In this document: in pieces, positions 52,169 through 62,540 of the stretch
Position numbering within the stretch: the stretch's first letter is position 1
Layout: each line of letters starts with the position of its first letter
From: Maccoyibacter intestinihominis
Lineage (GTDB): Bacteria; Bacillota; Clostridia; Lachnospirales; Lachnospiraceae
Length of the DNA: 64,000 bases
NCBI RefSeq assembly: GCF_040096355.1
Contig: NZ_JBBMEX010000014.1
Coordinates: forward strand, 1 to 64,000
Direction: 5' to 3'
Translations under genes and position numbers: made by a program
The notes under the pieces: model-generated
The model's input: only the letters and a program-made list of their open reading frames with translations
Database searches by the model: none
What the model was told of the DNA's origin: nothing

Positions 52169-54082
52169 CTAATATTCAAATACTGCGACACCATATGGAG
52201 GCAGCGGATATCTTATCGAATATTCCCTGTTATCCCATGGCCGTTTCTCTGCTTTGTAGGTTTTCTTTGCCGGTACATTGCCGCTGCCCGCAAAACGCTC
52301 TTCCTCACTTGTCAGGATCAGCTTGTAATCCTTTAATTCCGGTACACCGACACGGAAATCATCCCTTGCCACCGGAGTAAAATTAAAGACAAAGAGCAGA
52401 CGTTTCTTTGCGTCTTTTCCTTTTCTTAAAAATGTATAAATGCTTTTTTCTGCATCGTCCGCATTGATCCACTCAAAGCCTTCTCCGCCACCGTCTAACT
52501 CATACATACACGGATACTTACGGTAAATATGAAGAAGTTCTTTGACAAATTCCTGCAACCCTTTGTTATGTGGATTTTCTAATACATACCAGTCTAATTC
52601 CCGTTCCTCACTCCACTCACGGTATTGCCCGATATCCTGTCCCATGAATAGGAGTTTCTTACCCGGATGGCCCATCATAAATGCATAGCCTGCTTTTAAA
52701 TTAGCAAACTTATCTGCTTCTTCACCCGGCATCTTGTTGATCATAGAGCATTTTAAATGCACTACTTCATCATGTGAGAGCACTAAAATATAATGCTCAC
52801 TTCCATTGTAACTCATTGCAAAGGTCATCTTGTGATGGTTATCTTTTCTAAAATACGGGTCGAGCTTCATATAATCCAAAAAGTCATGCATCCAGCCCAT
52901 ATTCCATTTGTAAGTAAAATTCAGTCCGCCGTACTGCGCCTTGCCGGTTACCTGCGGCCATGCCGTAGATTCCTCCGCAATCATCACGGTTCCCGGATTT
53001 CTGCCTAAGATCAGTGTGTTGATATGGCGGAAAAATTCGATCGCTTCTAAATTCTTGTTCTCGCCGTATTTATTCGGTATCCATTCTCCGTCATTTTTTC
53101 CGTAATCTAAATAGAGCATGGAAGCTACCGCGTCCACACGCAGTCCGTCAATATGGTAGTGCTCGATCCAAAGCAGTGCACTTCCGATCAGGAAATTCTT
53201 AACTTCGCTTTTTCCATAGTCAAAAATCTTTGTTCCCCAATCCGGATGTTCTCCCATCCGCGGGTCAGCATACTCATAGATTGGTGTTCCATCGAAGTCT
53301 GCCAGCCCATGCGCGTCTTTTGGAAAATGTGCCGGAACCCAGTCTAAGATAATACCAATGCCTTTTTTATGCAGATAGTCCACAAAATATGCAAAATCCT
53401 CCGGTGTACCATAACGGGAAGTTGGTGCATAGTAGCCGGTTACCTGATAGCCCCAGGAGCCGTCAAACGGATATTCCAAAATTCCCATCAATTCTACATG
53501 CGTATATCCCATCTCTTTTACATAGTCCGCTAACGCATGTGCAAGCTGACGATATGTATAAAATCCCTCATCCTCTCTTCCCGGATGACGCATCCAGGAA
53601 CCCGGATGTACTTCATAGATCGCCATCGGTTTTTCATATGGATCCTTACATGCGGCACGGTCTTTCATCCACTTGCTGTCTGTCCATTTAAAATGCTCGA
53701 TATCTGCTACTTTTGAGGCGGTTCCCGGACGAAGCTCTGCCTCGTTTGCATAAGGATCTGCCTTATACAGCAGGGTACCGTCCGCGGTCTCTATCAGATA
53801 TTTGTAGAGAACGCCCGTTCCGATATTCGGAACGAACGTCTCGAACACACCGATACTCTCCGGTTCTACACGCTCCATCTCGTTCGCTGTCTCATCCCAG
53901 CCATTGAATTCTCCAATGACAAATACTCTCTTTGCATTTGGTGCCCAGACAGCAAACCGCACACCTTTTTTCTTTCCGTCTACAGACAGATGTGCTCCTA
54001 ACTTCTTATAGATGTCGTAATGCGTTCCCTGTCCAAAGAGGTACGCATCCAGTTCTGTAAAGTTACCCATAGCTTTCCCCAT
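52169..54082 (-). CDS. glgB: 1,4-alpha-glucan branching enzyme
   Basis: The 637-residue GH13 enzyme makes alpha-1,6 branches in glycogen. It has the N-terminal carbohydrate-binding module (about 30-110; FAVWAPNAKRVFVIGEFNGW) and the catalytic barrel with DGLRVDAVASMLYLDYG (nucleophile Asp), MIAEESTAWP (acid Glu) and LSHDEVVH (third carboxylate). The C-terminal beta domain ends YGVAVFEY. ATG 54082 behind AAAGAGG is chosen; GTG 54100 overlaps the stop of the preceding gene. No other glycogen gene is adjacent; it shares an operon with a TPR/AAA+ protein. Confidence 0.95.
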   Translation of the reverse strand: MGKAMGNFTELDAYLFGQGTHYDIYKKLGAHLSVDGKKKGVRFAVWAPNAKRVFVIGEFNGWDETANEMERVEPESIGVFETFVPNIGTGVLYKYLIETADGTLLYKADPYANEAELRPGTASKVADIEHFKWTDSKWMKDRAACKDPYEKPMAIYEVHPGSWMRHPGREDEGFYTYRQLAHALADYVKEMGYTHVELMGILEYPFDGSWGYQVTGYYAPTSRYGTPEDFAYFVDYLHKKGIGIILDWVPAHFPKDAHGLADFDGTPIYEYADPRMGEHPDWGTKIFDYGKSEVKNFLIGSALLWIEHYHIDGLRVDAVASMLYLDYGKNDGEWIPNKYGENKNLEAIEFFRHINTLILGRNPGTVMIAEESTAWPQVTGKAQYGGLNFTYKWNMGWMHDFLDYMKLDPYFRKDNHHKMTFAMSYNGSEHYILVLSHDEVVHLKCSMINKMPGEEADKFANLKAGYAFMMGHPGKKLLFMGQDIGQYREWSEERELDWYVLENPHNKGLQEFVKELLHIYRKYPCMYELDGGGEGFEWINADDAEKSIYTFLRKGKDAKKRLLFVFNFTPVARDDFRVGVPELKDYKLILTSEEERFAGSGNVPAKKTYKAEKRPWDNREYSIRYPLPPYGVAVFEY

Positions 54083-54099
54083 AGTCTTTACCTCTTTCA

Positions 54100-56463
54100 C
54101 TATTCCTCAAAATCTTTTTCTTGCAGTACTTTTCTATCGCCTTGTCCATGACGTTTGGATGCAAATACGCTGAACGCTTTTTTGAATCCGCCCTTTTCGG
54201 ATTTTGCCACTGCTTCATCCACAATGTCTTTTACTTCAAACAGCGTTGTTGCTTCATCGAGTTTTTCAATACTGCTGATGCGGTTATAGAGTGCTAACAC
54301 TCCCATTTCATCAATTTCGTACTCTAACTCCTGTGCATAGGATTTTGCAAATTCTACCAGTTCATCAATGGAAAAGATCGGTATATTGACTTTTTCGGTA
54401 AACTTCCTTGCAAATTCTTCATCGCGTCCAAGTGCCTTACGGATTCCTTCTTTGGTATCCTCTAAAATAACTAACATTCCTGCGGTGTCCTGTGACATCT
54501 GAAGAGACATCTTCACTGCCGTCTCACGCGTAATCTCTCCGGCTTTTTCAATGATCAGACAGCCTCCGCGGACTTTTTTCATCAATTCCGGAATATCCTT
54601 TTGATTTAAAGAAGCGGCTTCGATCTTACCGATCTTTCCTCCGATCAGTCCGGTTTCCTCCTGAATGACTTTGATCAGATCCGTTGCAAGTACGGTCTTA
54701 CCACTGCCCGGTCCTCCCTGGATCATGATATTTCCCTCTGTAGAGTTCGTACTTCTTCCAAGTCTCCGTTTCACTCCGGTCAACACCTGACAGAGCTGCT
54801 GCTCCATTCCCTGGATCGGAACAAAATAAGAAAAGATCTCTTTTTGTGCCTTTGTCAGATGCATCGTTACATCTTCATCCTCAATCACATCTTCCGGTAT
54901 CTGGATAGGCGGAAGTTCTTCCTGTTTTGCCGGCTCTTCCGGCATCAGTTCTTTTGCTGCTTCAATTTCCTCCGGTATCGGTTCTTCTACTAATAAATCT
55001 CCGATATCTGTGGAAACCTGCGGCAGTTCCTGTGGAATCTCCTCTGATAACTCTTCTGACATTTCATTTTCCATCTCCTGTCCAAAAGATTCCTCTGCTG
55101 GTTTATTCTCTTCTATCATCTGATCAATGCTGTTATTCTCTTTGGATAATTTCTCGATCTCTCTTGTAAGAATGTCATTGACATTCTGAAATAATCTGGC
55201 TGCTTTTTCGTCTTTTTCCGGCATATTCTGCATATACTCCTGTTCCAATAATTCTTTTGGCGACAGACCTGCATTCAACTGAGGAATGACATCGACTAAA
55301 CGCTCCATGATCTCTTCTGCTTCCTGAAGTGCTCTGGCTTTTGCAGATTCTAACCGGCGCTGCTCTGCTTCCTGCAATGCTGCCTCTGCCGCACGCTTTG
55401 TCTTTTCCCATTCTTCCAGCACTTCCTGGATGCTCATCTGACCGGTAATCTGTCTTTCTACCATCGGATCCTTTGGAACGTACAGACTGATCTGTCCGTC
55501 CGAATCCTCTGCCAACATCTCTTTAAAATTAATCTTTAAAGAACCGTCGATCTCTTCATCCGTCTCAATATGTCCGTATTTTTCTTCCTTCTGCTCCTCA
55601 CTCTCATGCGGAAGCTGTAAATAAGGAATCTCCTCCACCATTTTCTTAATGGCATCCATGGAATCGTTGACCTCTTCTTTTTCCGTCGCATCCATGATCT
55701 GCTGCATATTTTTTGCCAATTCATTCTGAAGATTTACCGTATTAAAACGGCTCGCATTCATCGTAACCTGCGGGATCTTCACAACTTCGGATACGATCTC
55801 ACCGGAATTGAGCATATCATTCGGACGCACCTCAACCACTCCGTCCCGTTTCTGGCGGAACTGGCGGTATTTCTCTTCCTGCTGCTTGGTCAACGGTTGA
55901 TAGAGCATCTTTAATTCGAGCGCTTTTTCAACATATGCACCATCACCAAACCATAGAATCAGTTCATCACATGCTTCCACACATTTCTCGCTCATTCCTG
56001 CCTGATGATAGAGGTATGCCAGCTCATATGCCCACTCTTCAATATATTCCTGTTCCTTTAAATCCTCAAGAATCTGTATCTGCTCTGCAAGGGATTCTCC
56101 CTTTGCTTTGTATATCTTATATTTTAACACAAATTTGAGACTATCATTCGGAGCCATCTCTACAAACTCCTCATAATACTCCATTGCTTCATCGTAATTG
56201 CCTACATGGATTGCCAGTTCTGCAAGACGGTATACGATCGTTCTTCCAATCGGAGAACGTTCATATGCAAGCAGAAACATTTCTTTTGCATCATCATATC
56301 TTTCTGCCGTCTCATAGACTTCTCCTGCTTTTATCAGGGAATTTGCATTGCGAACACGTTTCCAGTTAATGGAATCTGCAAGTTCTTCTGCCATGTGATA
56401 ATTTCCCTCTGCAAAAGCACTTTTCATCTGATCGAGTTTTAATTTATATTCATATTTATCCAA
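54100..56463 (-). CDS. TPR protein with C-terminal CbbX-like AAA+ domain
   Basis: A 787-residue protein with a TPR-like helical N-terminus (about 1-190; YDDAKEMFLLAYERSPIG, NYDEAMEYYEEFVEMAPND), a long Glu/Gln/Pro-rich, mostly disordered middle (about 200-540) with a coiled segment, and a C-terminal AAA+ module: Walker A (IQGGPGSGKTVLATDLIK, about residue 580), Walker B-like GGCLIIEKAGEI and a sensor region. The fold resembles CbbX/type VII-associated AAA+ proteins. The glgB start overlaps its stop. It may remodel a glycogen-bound complex or enzyme; that is inference. Confidence 0.8.
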   Translation of the reverse strand: MDKYEYKLKLDQMKSAFAEGNYHMAEELADSINWKRVRNANSLIKAGEVYETAERYDDAKEMFLLAYERSPIGRTIVYRLAELAIHVGNYDEAMEYYEEFVEMAPNDSLKFVLKYKIYKAKGESLAEQIQILEDLKEQEYIEEWAYELAYLYHQAGMSEKCVEACDELILWFGDGAYVEKALELKMLYQPLTKQQEEKYRQFRQKRDGVVEVRPNDMLNSGEIVSEVVKIPQVTMNASRFNTVNLQNELAKNMQQIMDATEKEEVNDSMDAIKKMVEEIPYLQLPHESEEQKEEKYGHIETDEEIDGSLKINFKEMLAEDSDGQISLYVPKDPMVERQITGQMSIQEVLEEWEKTKRAAEAALQEAEQRRLESAKARALQEAEEIMERLVDVIPQLNAGLSPKELLEQEYMQNMPEKDEKAARLFQNVNDILTREIEKLSKENNSIDQMIEENKPAEESFGQEMENEMSEELSEEIPQELPQVSTDIGDLLVEEPIPEEIEAAKELMPEEPAKQEELPPIQIPEDVIEDEDVTMHLTKAQKEIFSYFVPIQGMEQQLCQVLTGVKRRLGRSTNSTEGNIMIQGGPGSGKTVLATDLIKVIQEETGLIGGKIGKIEAASLNQKDIPELMKKVRGGCLIIEKAGEITRETAVKMSLQMSQDTAGMLVILEDTKEGIRKALGRDEEFARKFTEKVNIPIFSIDELVEFAKSYAQELEYEIDEMGVLALYNRISSIEKLDEATTLFEVKDIVDEAVAKSEKGGFKKAFSVFASKRHGQGDRKVLQEKDFEE

Positions 56464-56555
56464 CTTGTGTCACCTCTGAATATGCCTATAATAGACAGAT
56501 TTTTATCCATTTTAGTGTACCATAGGATACCCTGTGTGTCAAAATTTATTATTTT

Positions 56556-56592
56556 AAAGCCGTATTCGGCAAATCCTGTCGAATACGGCTTT
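56556..56592 (-). terminator. terminator of the AI-2E family gene
   Basis: AAAGCCGTATTCG (56556-56568) pairs with 56580-56592; the minus-strand tail is TTTAAAATAATAAATTTTG. Confidence 0.8.
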
Positions 56593-56595
56593 TCC

Positions 56596-57933
56596 TTAGT
56601 TTTTATTCTCTGTATTTTCCTCTGTTTGATCTTCTTTTTTTACATCAATTTCTTCTTTTTGAAAATAGCAGAGTTCATTCGTACGGGTATCTACTTTGTC
56701 CAGCTCGATATACTGCTCTGTCGCTTCCGGCAGCTTTTTCTTACGCAGGAAGTGATAGATGACCCTCTGTATAATGTAATAAATTACGGCAAAGACCGGA
56801 ACTCCAAGGAGCATTCCCGCAAATCCGAACAATCCGCCTCCGACCATGATCGCAAAGACTACCCAGAACGGAGAAAGTCCTGTGGAATCTCCTAAGATCG
56901 TTGGTCCGATGATATTTCCATCTACCTGCTGCAGGATAAAAATAACGATCAGGAAATAAAGTCCCTGCAACGGATTGGCAAGTACGATAATGATAAATCC
57001 CGGTACTGCACCGATAAACGGTCCAAAGAACGGAATCACATTCGTAACACCGACGATCACACTGACCAATACGGCATATGGCATCTTCATGATCAAAAGA
57101 ACGATATAGCAGATAATTCCGATAATGGTAGAATCCAATATCTTTCCGCTGATAAATCCGCCAAAGATCTCGTTGCTCTTTCTAGCTGTCTCTATGATAA
57201 TGTTTGCCCGTTTCGGTTTAAACAGTGCATAGGTCAGCTTTTTAAACTGTCCGACAAAAGTCTCTTTACTGAACAGCAGATATACTGATACGATCAATCC
57301 GACTACAATATTTAACAGAACTTTAAAAATACTGATCAGTCCTGAAGTAATAGAGGTCAGATACTGGTTGCTCTTTGGTAACAGATCGTTCATTGCCCAG
57401 TTACGCAGATAATCCGTTGCATGCAGCAGCGTATTCTCAAACATGTCTGCGATTTCTGAATCGTTCTTCAAAATTCCATTGACCTTGTCTATCAACTCCT
57501 GCACCTCACCCGGCAATGTGACCACTAAGCCCTGAATACTCTCTGCAAGCTGTGGTATTAAGAGTATCAGCAAAATTGCAATGATCATAATGAAAACTGC
57601 TAATGCGCCAAATGTCGCAAGACTTCGGCATAATTTTTTTGCCTTGTCTTTTTTCTGTATCTTTGGCTCGATCCAGCGCAGCAGATATTTTTCAAAAAAC
57701 ATCATGATCGGATTGATCAGATAAGCGATCACGATTCCGATGATGATCGGCTGCAATATGACAGTGAGTTTTCTCCATCCTGCCGCAAACCCGTTATAGC
57801 GGTAGATCAGGAAGAAGAAAATGATACTCAGTGTGATCACTAAAAATGCGGTTAATGCAATTGCCATATAAGGTCTGATATTCCAGTGTGATTTTTTTTT
57901 CAGTTCGGGGGAATTGTTCTCCTTATTCTCCAT
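56596..57933 (-). CDS. AI-2E family transporter (PerM-like permease)
   Basis: The 445-residue polytopic protein has about eight membrane helices, including the family motif VTNVIPFFGPFIGAVPGFI and GPTILGDSTGLSPFWVVFAIM. Members export small molecules or ions; despite the name only a few handle autoinducer-2. A Lys/Glu-rich C-terminal tail of 40 residues is cytosolic. It follows the aconitase-family gene by 9 bases, so both are probably co-transcribed; a functional link is unknown. Confidence 0.88.
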   Translation of the reverse strand: MENKENNSPELKKKSHWNIRPYMAIALTAFLVITLSIIFFFLIYRYNGFAAGWRKLTVILQPIIIGIVIAYLINPIMMFFEKYLLRWIEPKIQKKDKAKKLCRSLATFGALAVFIMIIAILLILLIPQLAESIQGLVVTLPGEVQELIDKVNGILKNDSEIADMFENTLLHATDYLRNWAMNDLLPKSNQYLTSITSGLISIFKVLLNIVVGLIVSVYLLFSKETFVGQFKKLTYALFKPKRANIIIETARKSNEIFGGFISGKILDSTIIGIICYIVLLIMKMPYAVLVSVIVGVTNVIPFFGPFIGAVPGFIIIVLANPLQGLYFLIVIFILQQVDGNIIGPTILGDSTGLSPFWVVFAIMVGGGLFGFAGMLLGVPVFAVIYYIIQRVIYHFLRKKKLPEATEQYIELDKVDTRTNELCYFQKEEIDVKKEDQTEENTENKN

Positions 57934-57942
57934 GTATTCTCC

Positions 57943-60231
57943 TTAATTTACGCGGTTGTAATTGATCAGGCATCCCTTTAAGATGATCTCTCTTTCATCA
58001 TCGGTAAGCTCACCCATCTTTAAGTGGAACTCTTCTAAGTGATCTCCTTTTACGACATAAGCGGTAATATCAGATGCCTTTTCCTCTACGGCTTTTCTGA
58101 TCTCCGGAATAAAAAGATAATCTCCATTTGCAAACGGAAGGTCTCCCTCTTCAATTAAGAATGGAAGCATACCCCAGTTAATGAGGTTGGAACGATAACG
58201 TTTTGTTGCATACTCATTTGCAATATTTGCCCAGCCGCCAAGTACTTTCTGGCAGGATGCTGCCTGCTCACGGGCAGAACCGTCACCCGGTTTTACTGCG
58301 AAAATCGTACTTCCTACACCAAGATTGCCTTCGCCTGCATCCGGGAAAGTTTTCCGTACGGTATCCATCACCGGTTTTAATTCCGGAAGTGCCTCTAACG
58401 GACAGTTGCCTTCTTCAATGGCTTTCTGTGCTTTCTGTACTTCTTTTGCTTTTCCAACATAAGCAGGGTCTTTTCTGGATAATGTAAACTCTGCTAATCC
58501 AAGTGGGTTCGAACGGTAGGATGAAGTCTCTCCGGATGGGATCAGCTCATCGGTTGTTGTAACCGGATCATGGATCTCAGATACTACTTTTAATACCATG
58601 TTCTGTGGTAAAGCACTCATCTGCGGCCAGTCTTTGATGTTTGGACCAAACTTGATCTCTACGCTTGGATCTGCAACACCCTTGCTGTCAAATACGCGGT
58701 TCTCGTAGATGGTCTTATCAAAGTGATATGCCGGTTTTGTATATTCTGTATCCATATCTGCTGCAGAAGTCAGATATCCTTTGTTTGCTGCTGTTGCTGC
58801 AATAGAACGTGCATCCATTAATGCTACGGATGCGATCTGGCCATTCTGTAACTTAGAACCTTCGCGGTTCGGGAAGTTTCTGGTGGAATGACGAATGGAA
58901 AGTCCGTTGTTGCTTGGGGTATCACCTGCTCCGAAGCATGGTCCGCAGAATGCTGTCTTAACGATCGCACCTGTCTCAAGTAAATCTGCAACGGCTCCGT
59001 TTCTTACAAGTTCCATATAAACCGGGGTACTTGCCGGATATACGCTTAAGGTAAACTCGTCCGGTCCGATGCTTGTACCTCTTAAAATGTCTGCTGCATC
59101 GCAGATATTTTCATAACCACCGCCTGCACAGCCGGCAATGATTCCCTGATCCACATAGAGCTTTCCGTTTCTGACTTTGTCTTTTAATGTAAAGTCTACG
59201 GCTCCGTCTAAGCTGACTAAGGCTCTCTTTTCACAGTCATCTAAAATATCCATAAGATTTGCATTTAACTCTTCGATCGTATACACATTGCTTGGATGGA
59301 ACGGCATAGCGATCATTGGTTTAATCTCACTTAAGTTGATCTCGATCATTCCATCATAGTAAGCAACATTTCCCGGATTCAGTTCTTTGTAATCTTCACT
59401 TCTTCCGTGGATATCGTAAAATTCTTTGATCTTTTCGTCGGTTCTCCAGATAGAGGACAGACAGGTGGTTTCTGTTGTCATAACATCGACACCGATACGG
59501 TAGTCTGCACTTAAGTTGGACACACCCGGTCCTACAAACTCCATTACTTTATTCTTTACATAACCGTTTGCAAAGACTGCTCCGATAATCGCAAGTGCGA
59601 TATCCTGCGGTCCTACGCCATGCTGTGGCTCTCCGGTCATATAGACTCCGACTACGCCCGGCATATTGATATCATAGGTCTGGCTTAAAAGCTGTTTTAC
59701 TAACTCCGGTCCGCCCTCTCCCATTGCCATTGTTCCAAGTGCTCCGTAACGTGTATGGGAATCGGAACCTAAGATCATCTTTCCGCCGCCTGCAAGCATC
59801 TCTCTTGCAAACTGATGGATAACCGCCTGATGAGGTGGTACATAGACTCCGCCGTATTTTTTTGCACAGGTCAGACCAAACATGTGGTCATCCTCGTTGA
59901 TGGTTCCACCAACTGCACAAAGGGAGTTGTGACAGTTTGTCAGCACATATGGGATCGGGAATTTTTCAAGTCCTGATGCACGCGCTGTCTGTATGATTCC
60001 TACGAATGTAATATCGTGGGAAGTCAGTTTATCAAACTTAATTTTAAGTTTATCCATATTTCCGGATGTGTTATGGTCTTTTAAAATACCATAGGCAATC
60101 GTATTCTTTGCTGCCTCTTCCTTCGATACGGCTGCACCCGTCTTTGCTGAGATCTGTGCAGCTGCTTCCGGTCCCTCCGGAATTAACTCTGTGCCGTTTA
60201 CTAAGTAAACGCCGCCTTCATGTAACTTCAT
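57943..60231 (-). CDS. aconitase-family hydratase (YbhJ-like)
   Basis: The 762-residue protein is of the aconitase superfamily, with the two-part catalytic/swivel layout. Cysteines for a 4Fe-4S cluster appear in VLTNCHNSLC, GCAGGGYEN and AFCGPCFGAGDTPSNNG; LGSDSHTRYGALGTMAMGEGG is a typical substrate-side loop, and the swivel domain contains YRSNLINWGMLPFL. It is annotated as a hydratase or AcnA-like enzyme in Clostridia; it may replace aconitase in citrate/isocitrate conversion, but the substrate is not established. AAGGAGG supports ATG 60231. Confidence 0.85.
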   Translation of the reverse strand: MKLHEGGVYLVNGTELIPEGPEAAAQISAKTGAAVSKEEAAKNTIAYGILKDHNTSGNMDKLKIKFDKLTSHDITFVGIIQTARASGLEKFPIPYVLTNCHNSLCAVGGTINEDDHMFGLTCAKKYGGVYVPPHQAVIHQFAREMLAGGGKMILGSDSHTRYGALGTMAMGEGGPELVKQLLSQTYDINMPGVVGVYMTGEPQHGVGPQDIALAIIGAVFANGYVKNKVMEFVGPGVSNLSADYRIGVDVMTTETTCLSSIWRTDEKIKEFYDIHGRSEDYKELNPGNVAYYDGMIEINLSEIKPMIAMPFHPSNVYTIEELNANLMDILDDCEKRALVSLDGAVDFTLKDKVRNGKLYVDQGIIAGCAGGGYENICDAADILRGTSIGPDEFTLSVYPASTPVYMELVRNGAVADLLETGAIVKTAFCGPCFGAGDTPSNNGLSIRHSTRNFPNREGSKLQNGQIASVALMDARSIAATAANKGYLTSAADMDTEYTKPAYHFDKTIYENRVFDSKGVADPSVEIKFGPNIKDWPQMSALPQNMVLKVVSEIHDPVTTTDELIPSGETSSYRSNPLGLAEFTLSRKDPAYVGKAKEVQKAQKAIEEGNCPLEALPELKPVMDTVRKTFPDAGEGNLGVGSTIFAVKPGDGSAREQAASCQKVLGGWANIANEYATKRYRSNLINWGMLPFLIEEGDLPFANGDYLFIPEIRKAVEEKASDITAYVVKGDHLEEFHLKMGELTDDEREIILKGCLINYNRVN

Positions 60232-60255
60232 ATGATATATCCTCCTTACTGAAAA

Positions 60256-60280
60256 TCGGCGGTAAAAAGCTCACCGCCGA
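60256..60280 (-). promoter_or_regulatory. hairpin in the leader of the aconitase-family gene
   Basis: TCGGCGGT pairs with ACCGCCGA around a 9-base loop; TTTTCAG follows on the minus strand. It lies after the gene's promoter and 13 bases before the ribosome site, so it may be an attenuator or stability element as well as ending read-through from the kinase gene. Confidence 0.6.
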
Positions 60281-60298
60281 CATACTTTTCCACAAAAA

Positions 60299-60327
60299 AT
60301 TATAATAAAAGCCCCACTAAAAAGCAA
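60299..60327 (-). promoter_or_regulatory. promoter of the aconitase-family gene
   Basis: TTGCTT (60322-60327), a 17-base spacer and TATAAT (60299-60304) on the minus strand, overlapping the end of the kinase gene. Confidence 0.65.
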
Positions 60328-62539
60328 GTGGAAATGTGATCATTACCTTGAACAGGTCCCCGTCTAAAATAATATCGAAGGTTCCGCCCATCAATGTGGT
60401 AAGATTTTTCGCGATCGACAGACCCAGTCCGCTTCCCTCCGTTGTCCTTGAGACATCTCCCCGGATAAAACGCTCTGTCAGCTCATCCGATGGGATATTG
60501 AGTGGTTTTGAGGAAATATTTTTAATAGAAAATACGGCTTCGTCTTCTTTTTTGTCCAATTCCACATAGACACGCGTGCCCTCCAGTGCATATTTTGCGA
60601 CATTGTTATAAAGGTTTTCCAACACGCGCCAGATCCGCCTGCCGTCTGCCATGACAACAATCGATTCTTTTGGCATTTTTGTAAATATGGTCAGATTCCG
60701 CTGCTCGAATTTTTCATTGAATTCTCCGGCGGTCTGATAAACCAGTTCCACTAAGTTGATCCGGACCATCTCTAACACAATATTGCCGGAGCTGATCTTG
60801 GATGCTTCTACCAAATCTTCCGTCAGCTGCTCTAAACGTGCTGATTTTTCTTTCAGAATGTGGATATAATTATTTACTTTCTCATTCTCGATCTTTTCAT
60901 TTTCCAGTAAATTTACATAATTTATAATGGATGTCAGCGGTGTCTTGATGTCGTGCGATACATTTGTGATCAGATCTGCCTTCATCCGTTCATTTTTCAT
61001 GCTCGCATCTACCGCTTTTTCCAATCCGTCTCCGAGATTGTTAATTCCTTCACTTAGTATCTTGTTATCCCCGGTAAACTCTTCCGACCGGATCTTATAT
61101 TCCAGATTTCCGGATTTGATCTCTTCAATTCCTTCGATAATCTGTTGGCGCTGTACGCGGTCTTTTAAGATAAAAATTCCAAATACAATAAGCAGGATCG
61201 CCAGTGCCGCTAAAAACAACGGCTGCGAATAATAATAGCCCCATGCAGCAAAGATCAGTATCACGGCTCCTTCTAAAATATACAGTACCAGAAATCTTCC
61301 GGTTGCCTTTCCGCCTCTATAATAGGTCTGTATTAAATCTATGACCATATAAAACACGCTGTTATTCCAGAGTGTTCCTGCGCGGAGTCTGCGGATCATA
61401 CTCAGATAAAACAGTAAAAAGCAGGCATTTCCTACAAACGCTAAGATTCCTCCCATGATCAGAAGTCCCGAAATCTCCCATGAATGGGAGCGCAGTCTGC
61501 CTGTCATCATGTTTCCTGCACTGATCAGCAGAATTCCCGCCACTATGACGATTTCTGTTTTGATCTTATCAAAGCCGTTCAGATGCACCTCATCTTCGTG
61601 GGATTTTCGTCCCGTGACAGTACTCAGGTAAACCAGTGCCGCTATCCAGCCTATGATACTCACAAAAGTTGTGATAATACTGATCTTTATCCACGGATGC
61701 AGTCGGTTATAGGACTCTTTTGCTTTATAAAAATGGTCTTTATATGGAAGTTTTGCATTCACTCCCATCATAAATACGGCATCGGTGTCCATGTTTCCGG
61801 TAATGTAGGTCTCATCCTGATAAAAATATTCTTCTAAGTTATTGATATTTGTATCGAAATGTATGTCCTCATCATCGTAGCACAGATATTGTCCGAGATC
61901 TTCGATCTTTTGTCTTGCCTCTTCTTTTCCACCTTCCTCTAATTTCAGGTTGGTGTATACCGCTCCATTAATACTCCTGTAATAATATGCTACGTTTGAT
62001 TTTCCTGCATCATACTTGTTGATCAGTCTCTTATAGGTATCTATGTCTTTTGTGATAGAGAACATCATATTCTCAATGGCATTAGAAATATTCGTCGCTT
62101 CCTGCGTACTGATCTCTCCGTTCAGATACCGCTCAATATAGCCGCCGCCGTTGACTGCCGGATAGGTCTCTTCCACCAGACTTAAATATCCTGCCGCCTG
62201 ATAGCTGCATCCCTCTTTTGCCCATGCCTCTAGATCTCCCAGCCGATACTGGAGATCTCCGGTAACCGTCACGGCTTTTGACGGGTCATACTCTCCGTTT
62301 GTCTCAAATTTCTTACGCAGATTAATAAGATTTTGTACCTCGACGGTGGTACTCTTAAATTCCTGTGTAAAATATCCGGAATCTAAAAATCCGCCTTTTC
62401 CGATATCCTGAAATTCCAGCATGCTCTTACTAAACAGACTTCCTAACAATAACAGGAATACCACTAGCAGGACCGCCATGAACTGCTGTATAATGACCGT
62501 TGCTATTTTTCCTGCCGTTGAATAACGGTGATTCTTCAT
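60317..62539 (-). CDS. sensor histidine kinase, multi-pass
   Basis: The 740-residue kinase has an N-terminal helix (about 13-35), an outside sensor region of about 240 residues, a block of roughly six further helices (about 285-465), a HAMP-like linker and the catalytic core: H box (NVSHDIKTPLTSIINYVN, about residue 520), N box (NLYNNVAKYALEG) and G boxes near the end (GSGLGLSIAKNL). It overlaps nothing but follows the regulator by one base. The layout resembles kinases of envelope stress or antibiotic response; the signal is unknown. Confidence 0.9.
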   Translation of the reverse strand: MKNHRYSTAGKIATVIIQQFMAVLLVVFLLLLGSLFSKSMLEFQDIGKGGFLDSGYFTQEFKSTTVEVQNLINLRKKFETNGEYDPSKAVTVTGDLQYRLGDLEAWAKEGCSYQAAGYLSLVEETYPAVNGGGYIERYLNGEISTQEATNISNAIENMMFSITKDIDTYKRLINKYDAGKSNVAYYYRSINGAVYTNLKLEEGGKEEARQKIEDLGQYLCYDDEDIHFDTNINNLEEYFYQDETYITGNMDTDAVFMMGVNAKLPYKDHFYKAKESYNRLHPWIKISIITTFVSIIGWIAALVYLSTVTGRKSHEDEVHLNGFDKIKTEIVIVAGILLISAGNMMTGRLRSHSWEISGLLIMGGILAFVGNACFLLFYLSMIRRLRAGTLWNNSVFYMVIDLIQTYYRGGKATGRFLVLYILEGAVILIFAAWGYYYSQPLFLAALAILLIVFGIFILKDRVQRQQIIEGIEEIKSGNLEYKIRSEEFTGDNKILSEGINNLGDGLEKAVDASMKNERMKADLITNVSHDIKTPLTSIINYVNLLENEKIENEKVNNYIHILKEKSARLEQLTEDLVEASKISSGNIVLEMVRINLVELVYQTAGEFNEKFEQRNLTIFTKMPKESIVVMADGRRIWRVLENLYNNVAKYALEGTRVYVELDKKEDEAVFSIKNISSKPLNIPSDELTERFIRGDVSRTTEGSGLGLSIAKNLTTLMGGTFDIILDGDLFKVMITFPLAF

Positions 62540-62540
62540 G

